From contig NZ_JANIBO010000003.1 in assembly GCF_024506395.1 (NCBI RefSeq), positions 1-64,000 of the forward strand: 64,000 nt of DNA. The letters run 5' to 3'. Position numbers and translations under genes: made by a program. Under the pieces are notes generated by a model. The model searched no databases, was not told where the DNA came from, and worked only from the letters and a program-made list of their open reading frames with translations. Below are positions 1 through 9,521 of this stretch, in pieces; position 1 is the first letter of the stretch, and the number at the start of each line of letters is the position of its first letter. The stretch is from Cetobacterium sp. NK01 (GTDB lineage Bacteria; Fusobacteriota; Fusobacteriia; Fusobacteriales; Fusobacteriaceae).

Positions 1-858
1 ATGATATATACAGAAGACGCATCTTTTCCTTATCCGATAATGTGTTCAAATTCAACAGATTACATTAACAATAAATTTTTCTTTGATATTGATGTTAAAA
101 GTAATAATGAATTTTACTCTTTAGAGTTAAATATCCAAATGGAGTCAGATTTTTTAAGAGAACTTTTAAAATCTAAAGAGATTGAATACTATGTTATTAT
201 AAAAACTCAAGATAGTAGCTTTTACAAGCTTCCAGATAATAATATTTTAAATATAGACAGATCAAAACTATCTTTTAAAAGTAACAGTAAAATTCAATTA
301 ATTCTAAAAAGCAGTTCAGAATTAGATTTTAAAGATAATTATGATATAGATCCATTTTATACAGATGACAATGAAAGTATTATAATAGATAAAAATTCAA
401 TTGTTGGATTTTCAAATGTAGTTATATTTGATAGAAGTGAAAAAACCACAGTGGATCTATTTGAGAAAAAAATTGATAAGAGTATTTCAAGTGAAATAAA
501 AATTGAAGTTAGAGATGAAAATATTGTTTTAATATTTAAAGATGAAAAATATCAATATGGAAAGATTTCAGAATCTAAAAGATTAAATTATCCATATCTT
601 TATATAGGTTTACAAAAATTACTTATGGAGATGATTGTAGTAGATTGTAAAAATCAAGAGAACGTATTAGAGATAGACAAAAATAGTATTTCTAATGCAA
701 GCAAAGGAGTTTATCGAAAAATAGTTAAACTGCTTGAAAATAAGGGAATTAAAGAGGTCTCATTTGACAATATAGATGAGATTATCAATCAAATCTCTCC
801 GAATATAGTAAGTGAATATTATAAAGGAATTATGGGAGTGTGCAAAGATGAAGATTAG
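1..858 (+). CDS. Unknown defence-island protein, 285 residues (possibly 5'-truncated)
   Basis: An open frame runs from the first base to a TAG at 856-858. An ATG sits exactly at base 1, but the gene could begin upstream of the window, so the start is uncertain. The protein looks beta-rich and acidic, with no signal peptide, membrane segment or catalytic motif I recognise. It begins with an aromatic/proline patch (FPYPI at residues 10-14). The last 11 bases overlap the ATG of the next gene, so the two are probably translated together. Everything downstream for 30 kb is restriction or defence related, so a role in a multi-gene defence operon that starts to the left is likely but unproven. I do not recognise the family. 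Confidence 0.7.
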   Translation: MIYTEDASFPYPIMCSNSTDYINNKFFFDIDVKSNNEFYSLELNIQMESDFLRELLKSKEIEYYVIIKTQDSSFYKLPDNNILNIDRSKLSFKSNSKIQLILKSSSELDFKDNYDIDPFYTDDNESIIIDKNSIVGFSNVVIFDRSEKTTVDLFEKKIDKSISSEIKIEVRDENIVLIFKDEKYQYGKISESKRLNYPYLYIGLQKLLMEMIVVDCKNQENVLEIDKNSISNASKGVYRKIVKLLENKGIKEVSFDNIDEIINQISPNIVSEYYKGIMGVCKDED

Positions 859-1594
859 GAAACTAAATCCAGAGATAATAAGAAAGCCACAAGTTTTTGA
901 ATACTATATAGGCAATTATAAAAATGAAGATGAGATTTTTCTAGAGGAATTTTATGAGGTTGAATTATCTCAAGAAAATCTATTTTTTCCAATATATATA
1001 CCAGATAAAAATGAAGAAGCAAGAAAAGCAAAGTATCGTCAGGCATTTTTATGTATGAGAAATAACTATTTAAAATTAGGTAGAGAGATTTTATTAGATC
1101 GTAATTTTTGGTATTCTTTATTTTTAGATAAGTTAAAAGATAGATTGATTTCAGAATATCGAATCTCTTTAGATTCAGAAAAAGATTTTAGAAATATTGT
1201 TTTAAAGAAATTTGACTGGGAAAATTATGTGTATAAATTGATATTTGGGGCTGAATATATACAAGAGATGATACCTGACAAAGAGGATCATATTAGATAT
1301 TTTGATCTTATTACAGAGAATCTGGATGTTTATAACTATATTTTAAAATCTGAAATATTTAAGAATAGCAATTTTTTAATAAAATTTTTAGATACAATAG
1401 TTGAAACAGAATCTTCAGAGATTCTAAAGAAAAAAATAGATCTATCAAATGATAAAGATGAAAGAGTTGGCCGTAGAGTTATTAATGAATTTGCAAAGAG
1501 TTATCCTGCAGTGTTTGTTCATGCTTTGGATAAGGAGGAGTTTAAAAATTATTTTCTAAAATATTTAGATCATTATAGTAAATTTGTAAAATAA
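848..1594 (+). CDS. Unknown defence-island protein, 248 residues
   Basis: I chose the ATG at 848 over an upstream in-frame start at 812 because GGGAGTG lies just before it and it overlaps the preceding gene's stop by 11 bases, typical of coupled translation. The protein is charged and mostly helical in appearance, soluble, without a signal peptide or a motif I recognise. Its N-terminal third is acidic; the central part is Lys/Asp-rich with regular hydrophobic spacing. Only 23 bases separate it from the DUF262 gene that follows, so all three may be one transcript. No function can be assigned from sequence alone. Confidence 0.7.
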   Translation: MKIRKLNPEIIRKPQVFEYYIGNYKNEDEIFLEEFYEVELSQENLFFPIYIPDKNEEARKAKYRQAFLCMRNNYLKLGREILLDRNFWYSLFLDKLKDRLISEYRISLDSEKDFRNIVLKKFDWENYVYKLIFGAEYIQEMIPDKEDHIRYFDLITENLDVYNYILKSEIFKNSNFLIKFLDTIVETESSEILKKKIDLSNDKDERVGRRVINEFAKSYPAVFVHALDKEEFKNYFLKYLDHYSKFVK

Positions 1595-1617
1595 AATAAA
1601 AACAAAAGGAGTATGTT

Positions 1618-3296
1618 ATGGGGATCAAAAATTTTTCTTTTGAAAGTATTGAGACTTATTTACAAAAAAGTAAATATTATATTCCAGATTATCAAAGAGA
1701 GTATTCGTGGAGTAAGGAAACAGAAGTTGATGATTTTTGGAAAGATCTACAAACTATTATTTTAGAAAAAGATAGAGAGGAGCATTTTTTAGGGCAGGTT
1801 GTACTAAACGAAAATGATGGGAAAAAATATATAATTGATGGGCAGCAACGAACAACAACAATGATAATTCTTTTGGCAGTTTTAAGAGATTTTTTTATGA
1901 GTTGCATGAGAAGTTTAATATTTCAGATGCTCAAGATATCTATGAAGATATAAAGATAAAATTTATAGGAAGATATTCTGAAACTAAAAATGAGTTAAAA
2001 TTGACTTTAGGAGAGGTAGATAAGGAATTTTTTAGAACTTATATTCAAATGTTTAGAAAAAAAGAGTTTGAAGTAAATGTAGAGAAAATTCCTTCCCATA
2101 TTAAAATAAAAGAAGCATATAACTATTTTTATAATGAAATCAAGAAAAAGTTAGATGATTCTAAAAACTCAAATGAACAATATTTAAAATTAAAAGAAAT
2201 TTATGAGACTTTTTTATCAAAAATAAAAGTTATGTATGTAGAAACAGATAATGAATATGAAGCATTTATTATATTTGAAACTTTAAATGCTAGAGGAAAA
2301 GATCTTGAGACAGCAGATTTATTAAAAAATCATCTTTTTAGAATATCTAAAGGAAATCTTGAGTTAGTAAAAAATACTTGGCAAAAAATTTTGGAAACTT
2401 TAGAAGAAATAGATGTAACTAGATATATTAGGCATTATTGGAATTCAAAATATTCTTTTTCTAGAGAAAAAGATTTATATAAAAGATTGAGAGATAAAAT
2501 TTCTACTCCTGTTGATACAAAGGAATTTATTGAAGAAATCGAAAAGCTTTCACCATTATATAAATCTTTAGAAAAACCTGAAAATGGATTTTATTTTGAT
2601 GATAAGGATATAAATGAATCTTTAACAAACTTGAGAATAATGGATGCGAGTACTTTTTTCCCTTTGATATTAGCATTAGAGAATAAAGGTTTTAATGAAG
2701 AGATTATAAAAAAAATTGTTCATAATATAGAAACTTTATTTTTAAGAAATTGTGTAATTGGTGATAAAGTTGCAAATAAATATGAAATTTTATTTTCTAA
2801 CTTAGCATCCAAAATAACAACAGAAACATTGATAGATTTTGAATCTATAAATAAAGAATTAAAGGATAATATTTTAAGCGATGAGGAATTCTTAGTTGCG
2901 TTTGAAACAGCAGAAATTAAACAAGTAACTACGGCTAAGTATGTTTTAAGAGAGATTAATGATTTTTATGATAATGAAACAACAATAATCAAAGATAATA
3001 ATAAAATTCAGTTAGAACATATAATGCCAAAAGCATTGGGAGATAAATGGAATATAGACAACGAACTACATACTAAATATTTAAATAAAATTGGTAATTT
3101 AACACTTTTATATAATAAACTAAATAATAAAGTAAAAAATAATACATTTGAAGTAAAAAAGCAATCTTACAGTGAATCTACAATTCAACTTAATAAAGAA
3201 TTAATTAATTTTAAAGAATGGAGTATAAAAAATATAGAATCAAGACAAAAAAAATTATCAGAAATTGCAGTGAAAAGATGGAGTATTATTGAATAA
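1618..3296 (+). pseudogene. GmrSD-type DUF262/DUF1524 protein, frameshifted at a T7 run
   Basis: The first frame (1618-1953) encodes a DUF262 N-terminus with the signature YIIDGQQRT (residues 72-80). At the T7 tract 1890-1896 it goes out of frame. The other frame, open to the stop at 3296, continues the family sequence without a gap: one extra T would read DFFYELHEKFN. The C-terminus has the HNH-like DUF1524 motif LEHIMPKALG. The joined protein would be about 560 residues, normal for single-chain GmrSD-like type IV restriction enzymes, which use the DGQQR domain for nucleotide hydrolysis and DUF1524 for cleavage of modified DNA. The second frame has no convincing RBS of its own, only an internal TTG. 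It may be a pseudogene, a phase-variable gene, a slippage-expressed gene or a sequencing error. Confidence 0.85.
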
Positions 3297-3352
3297 AGGT
3301 TATTAGCTTACAATATAAAATGAACTAATTTATTCATAGAAGGAGAGAATAA

Positions 3353-6148
3353 ATGGATTTAGCAATTGAAAAATCGCTTATAAATAAAGATATAAATCAT
3401 TCAGATCATAATCCGAAAATAATAATAAATGGAAATACAAAAGGTATTCAAGAGAAGGTTAAAGAAATTTTAGAAAAATCATCTAGAATTGATATAGCTG
3501 TGAGTTATGCTGTTTGGTCAGGATTATCTCTTATACACGAAGGATTAAAAAAATTTGATTCTAAAAGCAGAATAATAGTTACAACAGATGGAACTGTTAC
3601 AGATATAAGATCATTGGAAGCTTTAAAAGAACTGTCAATTAGTTCTAAGGTTTATGATCCTGAATTTGGAGATATGGGATTTCATTTAAAAAGTTATTTT
3701 GGTGAAAATTCAAAAGAAAAAACTCTTCTAATCGGAAGTTCTAATATATCATTAAGGGCTTTTGGGTTTGTGCATGAGATGGGAGTTGAAATCAAGGCTA
3801 AAGATGAGGGAGAGATTGTAAAAGAGTATAGAGATACGTTCGATATGATTTGGAATGATAAATCATCAAAATTTATTACAGAAGAATTTATTAATGAATA
3901 CAAGGAAAAGTTTAATAGAAAAAAAGAGTTATTAAAAAAGATTTCTGATATAAAATTAGAATCTGAAATAACTCCAAATTATATGCAAAGAAAAGCTTTA
4001 GAGGAGTTAAAAGAGTGTCGAAAAGAATTTGATAGAGGATTAGTTATAGCTGCAACAGGAACAGGTAAAACATACTTATCAGCGTTTGATGTTAGAAATT
4101 CTAAAGCTAAAAAAGTTCTATTTTTAGTTCATAACAGACTTATTTTAACTGATGCAATAAAAACTTTTAAAAAAATATTTAAAGATAAAAAAATACTAGA
4201 GTTAAAAACTAATAATACTTTTGAGCAAATATCAAATGCAGATTTTATTTTTACAACAGATAAAACTGCTAAAAATACTTTTTATAAAAGTTCTAAATAT
4301 TCAAAAGATTTTTTTGATTATATTATTTATGATGAAGCTCATAAAATTGGAGAAGAGACTATATATAAAAATTTAATTGAATGGTTTAATCCAAAATTTT
4401 CTTTAGGAATTACAGCTACTCCAGAAAGAAGTGATAATCCTAAATACCTATTTGAAGTATTTAAATATAATGTTCCTTATGAAATTCGATTATTAGATGC
4501 TATGGAGCATGAATTAGTTTGTCCTTTTACTTATTATGGTTATAATCTAGATGAAAGGCTTTTAAAATCTAAAGAAAAATTTGATGTAGAAAAATTAGCT
4601 GTTTATTTAAAAGATCTTATAAAAGACAAAGGGCACTATGGAGAAAAATTAAAAGGTATTGTATTTTGTAAAGACGTTGATGAAGCAGAAAGCTTATCAA
4701 ATGAGTTTAATAAATTAAATATTATTAGTTTTTGTGCAAGTGGTTATGAGGTTGATAGAGAGAAAATAGAAGAACAAATTTTAAGTTTAAAATCTGATAA
4801 AGAAAAAAGTACTCAATTAGTTTGTGTTGTTGATAGATTTAATGAAGGTGTTGATATTCCAGGAGTCAATATGATTATTATGCTTAGAAATACTACTTCA
4901 TCAATAATATATTTACAGCAATTGGGAAGAGGGTTAAGAAGAACGAATGATCCACATAAATATGTTACAGTTTTTGATATAATTGGAAACTCTAAAAATA
5001 ACTATAGTATAGCAGAGGTTTTAACAGGAAATACAACTGTAGATAAAAGAAAATTATTCAAGTATGCTAATACTGGGTTTAAAACAGTATCTCCTTTTAT
5101 TAATGTTGAAATTGAAAAAGAAGCTATGGATAAAATAATAAAGTCTATTTCTAAGGAGTTCAAGGTAGAGAGTCAACTTAAGCAAAAGTTTAGAGATGAA
5201 CTTTACAGATTTAAAGAAATACCAACTTTACTAGAACTTTATAAAAATCCAAATTTTAAAGAGTTAGAACTTATTCAATTACTTTGTAAAAATTTTTATG
5301 ATGTATTTGTGGAAAAATATGTGGAAAAATATAATATAGTTAAAGATAGTGATTTTTTATCTAAGTTCTTTAAATTTATAACACAATTTATTTTTAGAGC
5401 TTATAATAAGGAAACTCTAGTTGATTATTCAAAACTTTTAAAAGGAGAGAAAAGCTCAAATTCTATTTTAATTAGGATTCTTGCTCATAAAGATGATTGT
5501 GAAAATAGTATATCTAGCGCTATTAAAAGTGACTATTATAATTTAAAGTACTCTTTACCTAAAGTATTTTTATACGAAAATGAAGAGTTGTTAATAAATA
5601 GTAAAATAATTAATAAATTAAAAGAAGAAAATGCATATGAATTATTCTTGGAACATATTGATTTAATAGAATATTTAAGTCAAAATCATGATTATAAAAT
5701 GAAAACATTTGATTTATTGGATAAAGGAGAGTTTCTTTTTAACTCTGGTTCAGAAGACTGTTATATGAATGCAATAGGAGAGTTAATGGATAAAAAAAAT
5801 AAAAAAGTATACTGTCCAATTACAATTTCTGAAAAAGAAACTTTTCATGATAATTCTATTTATGAATCTGATAAGATTATTTATTTAACAAAAACTTCAA
5901 TGACAAAAGAAGCTGCAGAAAAGAAATTAAAAGAGTTTATTGATAAGAATTACGAGTTTTGTATAGGAGTAAGATTCCCACATCTTCAATATAGTAATAC
6001 TTCATATTTTAATATGGGAAAAGTTAAAATTATAGGAGAACCGGAGTTAAATAAAGTAGATACAAAAAAATATAATCATAAGATAAAATTTCAATTAGAA
6101 GAAAAAATTCCAGATGAATTATTACAATATAAAAGTTTGGTAGAATAA
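3353..6148 (+). CDS. DEAD/DEAH helicase with N-terminal PLD nuclease-like domain and DUF3427
   Basis: This 931-residue protein starts at an ATG 6 bases after AAGGAGAG. Residues about 20-190 form a phospholipase-D-like domain with one HxK half-motif (H111, K113) and LLIGSSNIS near 125-133, as in PLD-type restriction nucleases. A superfamily 2 helicase follows: Walker A AATGTGKT (233-240), DEAH (327-330), TATPER (near 354) and the arginine motif QQLGRGLRR (near 520). The C-terminus resembles DUF3427. PLD-helicase-DUF3427 is a recurrent defence architecture thought to translocate on and cut foreign DNA. An intrinsic terminator follows 85 bases downstream, so this gene ends a transcription unit. 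The nucleic-acid substrate is not deducible. Confidence 0.88.
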   Translation: MDLAIEKSLINKDINHSDHNPKIIINGNTKGIQEKVKEILEKSSRIDIAVSYAVWSGLSLIHEGLKKFDSKSRIIVTTDGTVTDIRSLEALKELSISSKVYDPEFGDMGFHLKSYFGENSKEKTLLIGSSNISLRAFGFVHEMGVEIKAKDEGEIVKEYRDTFDMIWNDKSSKFITEEFINEYKEKFNRKKELLKKISDIKLESEITPNYMQRKALEELKECRKEFDRGLVIAATGTGKTYLSAFDVRNSKAKKVLFLVHNRLILTDAIKTFKKIFKDKKILELKTNNTFEQISNADFIFTTDKTAKNTFYKSSKYSKDFFDYIIYDEAHKIGEETIYKNLIEWFNPKFSLGITATPERSDNPKYLFEVFKYNVPYEIRLLDAMEHELVCPFTYYGYNLDERLLKSKEKFDVEKLAVYLKDLIKDKGHYGEKLKGIVFCKDVDEAESLSNEFNKLNIISFCASGYEVDREKIEEQILSLKSDKEKSTQLVCVVDRFNEGVDIPGVNMIIMLRNTTSSIIYLQQLGRGLRRTNDPHKYVTVFDIIGNSKNNYSIAEVLTGNTTVDKRKLFKYANTGFKTVSPFINVEIEKEAMDKIIKSISKEFKVESQLKQKFRDELYRFKEIPTLLELYKNPNFKELELIQLLCKNFYDVFVEKYVEKYNIVKDSDFLSKFFKFITQFIFRAYNKETLVDYSKLLKGEKSSNSILIRILAHKDDCENSISSAIKSDYYNLKYSLPKVFLYENEELLINSKIINKLKEENAYELFLEHIDLIEYLSQNHDYKMKTFDLLDKGEFLFNSGSEDCYMNAIGELMDKKNKKVYCPITISEKETFHDNSIYESDKIIYLTKTSMTKEAAEKKLKEFIDKNYEFCIGVRFPHLQYSNTSYFNMGKVKIIGEPELNKVDTKKYNHKIKFQLEEKIPDELLQYKSLVE

Positions 6149-6232
6149 AAAACTTGAATTAAGTTATTAATAACGGTTTAATTATTTTAATGCTATTAAT
6201 AAGTATAGAATATGTAGCATTAAATCCAGTGG

Positions 6233-6265
6233 AAACAAGAGTTTAAAAGCTCTTGTTTTTTTTGT
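6233..6265 (+). terminator. Intrinsic terminator after the PLD helicase
   Basis: A 9-bp perfect stem (AAACAAGAG at 6233-6241, CTCTTGTTT at 6250-6258) is followed by an unbroken T run. A second weaker inverted repeat (TAATGCTA / TAGCATTA) lies just upstream at about 6189-6222. It separates the helicase from the RNase III-like gene. Confidence 0.85.
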
Positions 6266-6331
6266 TTTTGCTGTTGTTTTATGGTAAAATAATAATAGGA
6301 TTTTATTGCTTTTGTGGGGGAGGTAAAGAAA

Positions 6332-9300
6332 ATGGAAACTTGTTTATTAAGGAAAAAGAAGATTTGTTCATTTGATATTTTAGAGGAAAATGGAAAGAAA
6401 AATATGGAGTTAGAAACTATTTGGAGAATTGCAAGTCAAAAAAATTTATTATACTGTGATGAATGTGGAGAAGCAGTTTTTCTTAAATCTGGAAATATTA
6501 AAGTTCCTCATTTTGCACATAATTTAAGTCATGATAACAAGTTTTGTTCTAAAAGAAATTTTATAACAAGTGAAGAGTATATTAATAACAAGAAAAATAT
6601 TTATACAATTTTGAAAAAAATACCTGAAATAAGTTTTTTAGAAGTTGATTTTGAAAATAAAGTGGAATTTTTAACAACTTATAATAATATGAATATAAAA
6701 GTGTATCTGAAAAAAATTGAAGAGTTTTTAGAAAGCAAAATAAAATATGAAGGAATGGTTTTTTTATATGGAAATGAAAAAAATATTAAGTCTATAAAAA
6801 AAGATAAAAATCTTTTTTATTTAAATAATAGAGAAATTACTGTATTAGAACCTCTGCTAAACCCAAGAAAGATAAATTTAGATATGGAGGCTTTAAAAGA
6901 GCTTTATCTAAAATATATAGCTTTAGAAAAAGACAAAAGAAGAAGTAATATAGATTTATTTATAAAAGAAAATATTAATAATTTTTACGAAAAGTTTCAA
7001 TTTTCAAAATTTGATAACTTAGAAAAAGAGATAAAAGATTTAATAACTCATAGTACGGTAAAAAATATGAAACTTCAGTCATCTAGCCAAGAGGATAAAA
7101 TATCAGATGATTATTATTTAATAAGCGGAAGAAGTTTGGTTAATATTTTAGTAGGAACATATTTTTATGAAAGAGGAATTAAAGAGGACTATAGGATTTC
7201 AAATAAAATATCTAATTTTCTAACTGTAAAATTATTTGATTGTTTAAAGTTAGAAGATATATTGGTTATAGAAAAAAATGTTGATATGACTGATTCAGTT
7301 AAGCAGATATTTTTAAATAAAATAATAGGATTTTTATTCTATAAAAAAGGGTTTGTATACTTAAAGAGATTGATTTTTAAATATATTGGATTAGAAGAAA
7401 ATTATATGAAAAACTATGAAGAAATATTTAATCAAATAATATCAAAAACTGGGTTATCGGCACAATATACAGTAGTTAGTGAATCAGGTTTGGATCACTG
7501 TAAAATATTTGAGATTAAAATGAAAGTTCAAAACAAAGATTATTATGCAAAAGCTAAAAGTAAAAAAGAAGCAATGAAAGAGTGTAAAAAAATTTTTTTA
7601 GATAAAAATCCAGAATTATTAAAGTTTAGTAATTTAGAAAAAACTAAAACTTTTCAGAAAAATCGTAAAAATATTGAGTATACTCTGAATCAAGAAAAAC
7701 AATATGAAAAACTTAGAAGTAATTTTAAATGCGATATGTCAAGAGTAAAAAGTTATTTTATACATAAATCTATGTACTTAGATTATAACGCTTTAGATAT
7801 AACTGGTGCTGTTACTATAGGAGCTGAAGTAAAAAGATTGGTAATCTTAAATATAATATTTGAAAATAGAATGAAAATTGATGATGATATTTTAAAAATT
7901 TTAGAATACTGTATTTTAAATGATCGAACTACAGAGATATTAAGAGATAATAATTTCGAAAGTTTAATAATTAAAAAGAAAGCACATGAAAATTTAGATG
8001 GACAATTGGAGAATAAAGATGTTTTTCAATCTCTATTGTTTTTAAATTTTCAATGTGATCCAAGTTGTAATTATCTGAAAACATTAATGGAGCCATTCTA
8101 TAAGAATGATATTTTAAATATAAATAAATTAGAAATAACTCAAGCACAAGAAATCTTCCAAAAAAATTATATAGATTTTGAATATAGTTATGTAGATAGT
8201 AATATAGATTTTTCTTTAGAGAAAATAACTTGTAATTTAAAGGTTAATCTATTAGAAGATATAGAAGAGGATTTTTTCTATTATGGAGTTGGAAAAAATA
8301 AAAAAGAAGCTAAAAGAAAAGCTGACGAAAAATTTTTAAAAACTTGGAGTGAAAATTTAGAATTTTTATTCTCTACATTTAGAGTGCAAGACTATAATAA
8401 TGAAAATATAGTGGAGCAAGTCAATAATAAAAAATTTTTAAATTCGTATATAAATCATTTTTTGAATATCTCAAAGGATAACTTAATTCAAATTTTAGAT
8501 TTTTATAAATATTTAAAAAAGTATAATTTAAAAGAATTTTCAGAAATAAAGAAATTTGTAGAAAAAATAGCAGGAACCTTTAGGGAGAATGAAGAGATTT
8601 TAGATAAATTATTAAAAATAGTTTTTATAGGAGTAGAGAATTTAAACGAAGAAAACTATGAGAAGTGTTTGAATAATAGATGGAATAATAATTTAGAAAG
8701 TATTTTATTAGGAATATACATACAAAATTCAAAAGATTTATTTTTAACGAATAATTTAGAAGATATTTATAGATTGGTGGAAACGCTTTTAGGTGAGGAG
8801 GAGTTTGAGCTTTCAAAAAATATTTTAGAATCTTTATTAATTGCAGATATTCCTTTAAATAACTTAGAAAAAGCATTAGAGATTTATGATAAATTAGAAC
8901 TTTTAGATGAAGATGTTTTCAAAGAGAAAAGAGAAGTATATTTAAAATTAGATAAAAGTAATAAAGATTTTTTAGAAAATGAGCCTTTGAAAGAAGAAGT
9001 TTTAAATAAACACTTTGTTATTAATAGGGTAATTGGAGATTTATATTTTCTAAAAAACACTGACTTAAATCTAGAGTTTCAAATTTCATCTAAGAGCATT
9101 CCAGGAAAAGTAAAGCCTTTAACAAATGGTGATATATTAGAGTGTAAAATAATAAAAAATCAAAAAAATGAATTTGATTTTCTAGAAGCGAATTTTTTTA
9201 AGAACACGATTACAGGTACGATTAAATATATCGATTTAGAAAATAGAATAGTATATGTTCAAGATTTATTGGATAAAATTTATTATCAATATTGTTTTGA

Positions 9301-9364
9301 AAAACATGAGAAAGAATTTATTGGAGTAGGACTAGAAAAAGAAGTAACTATAAATTTAAAATAA
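6332..9364 (+). CDS. CoiA-like zinc-finger protein with tandem degenerate RNase III and dsRBD units
   Basis: 1010 residues from the ATG at 6332, chosen because GGGGGAGG lies 7 bases upstream; an in-frame GTG at 6314 overlaps that RBS. Numbering below counts from the GTG (subtract 6). Residues 45-80 hold a CoiA-like zinc finger (C48, C51, H66, H69, C78). Residues 243-372 fit an RNase III fold (THS at 245-247, SGRSL, then an IIGFLF helix), followed by a clear dsRBD at 378-432 (GLSAQYTVVSESG, then KSKKEA). A second RNase III-like segment (FIHKS at 482-486, to about 600) and second dsRBD (615-680, KNKKEA) follow. By alignment, acids are replaced by L269, R273, I332 and N335 in copy one; copy two has V500, A504, D569 and Q572. 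Hence cleavage is unlikely and dsRNA binding probable. The C-terminus (900-1016) looks like two small beta-barrel domains. It is flanked by terminators on both sides, so it is probably monocistronic. Confidence 0.8.
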   Translation: METCLLRKKKICSFDILEENGKKNMELETIWRIASQKNLLYCDECGEAVFLKSGNIKVPHFAHNLSHDNKFCSKRNFITSEEYINNKKNIYTILKKIPEISFLEVDFENKVEFLTTYNNMNIKVYLKKIEEFLESKIKYEGMVFLYGNEKNIKSIKKDKNLFYLNNREITVLEPLLNPRKINLDMEALKELYLKYIALEKDKRRSNIDLFIKENINNFYEKFQFSKFDNLEKEIKDLITHSTVKNMKLQSSSQEDKISDDYYLISGRSLVNILVGTYFYERGIKEDYRISNKISNFLTVKLFDCLKLEDILVIEKNVDMTDSVKQIFLNKIIGFLFYKKGFVYLKRLIFKYIGLEENYMKNYEEIFNQIISKTGLSAQYTVVSESGLDHCKIFEIKMKVQNKDYYAKAKSKKEAMKECKKIFLDKNPELLKFSNLEKTKTFQKNRKNIEYTLNQEKQYEKLRSNFKCDMSRVKSYFIHKSMYLDYNALDITGAVTIGAEVKRLVILNIIFENRMKIDDDILKILEYCILNDRTTEILRDNNFESLIIKKKAHENLDGQLENKDVFQSLLFLNFQCDPSCNYLKTLMEPFYKNDILNINKLEITQAQEIFQKNYIDFEYSYVDSNIDFSLEKITCNLKVNLLEDIEEDFFYYGVGKNKKEAKRKADEKFLKTWSENLEFLFSTFRVQDYNNENIVEQVNNKKFLNSYINHFLNISKDNLIQILDFYKYLKKYNLKEFSEIKKFVEKIAGTFRENEEILDKLLKIVFIGVENLNEENYEKCLNNRWNNNLESILLGIYIQNSKDLFLTNNLEDIYRLVETLLGEEEFELSKNILESLLIADIPLNNLEKALEIYDKLELLDEDVFKEKREVYLKLDKSNKDFLENEPLKEEVLNKHFVINRVIGDLYFLKNTDLNLEFQISSKSIPGKVKPLTNGDILECKIIKNQKNEFDFLEANFFKNTITGTIKYIDLENRIVYVQDLLDKIYYQYCFEKHEKEFIGVGLEKEVTINLK

Positions 9365-9373
9365 GATTTTATG

Positions 9374-9403
9374 TAGAGATGCAAAATGCATCTCTATTTT
9401 TTT
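9374..9403 (+). terminator. Intrinsic terminator after the dsRBD protein
   Basis: A perfect 10-bp stem (TAGAGATGCA 9374-9383, TGCATCTCTA 9387-9396) with an AAA loop is followed by T7. It ends the 6332 gene and insulates the following operon. Confidence 0.92.
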
Positions 9404-9500
9404 AAAGTAAATAATATACTGTTAAAAAAAACAAAAAAACTATTGACTTTTTACAAAATAAAGATTATACTTCAAACATAAAAGTAAATGATATACTGTT
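9404..9500 (+). repeat. Pair of 20-bp direct repeats flanking a promoter (probable operators)
   Basis: Positions 9404-9423 and 9481-9500 carry the same 20 bases except one (AAAGTAAAT[A/G]ATATACTGTT). They lie 77 bases apart and bracket the promoter at 9443-9471. Each has a partial dyad (AGTA/TACT). Two near-identical sites around one promoter are typical of repressor operators, possibly with DNA looping. The regulator is not identified; products of the operon itself (specificity subunit or methylase) are candidates by inference only. Confidence 0.7.
9443..9471 (+). promoter_or_regulatory. Consensus sigma-70-type promoter of the half-S/methylase/Z1 operon
   Basis: TTGACT at 9443-9448, a 17-base spacer, and TATACT at 9466-9471. 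It lies 51 bases upstream of the first gene and between two direct repeats. It is the cleanest promoter in the defence island. Confidence 0.85.
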
Positions 9501-9521
9501 TTTAAAACGGAGGTAAATGAA

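Noticed and set aside
6332-9364. Active ribonuclease III
   Set aside because: Catalytic acids are replaced at seven of eight aligned positions, and length and domain order differ from RNase III.
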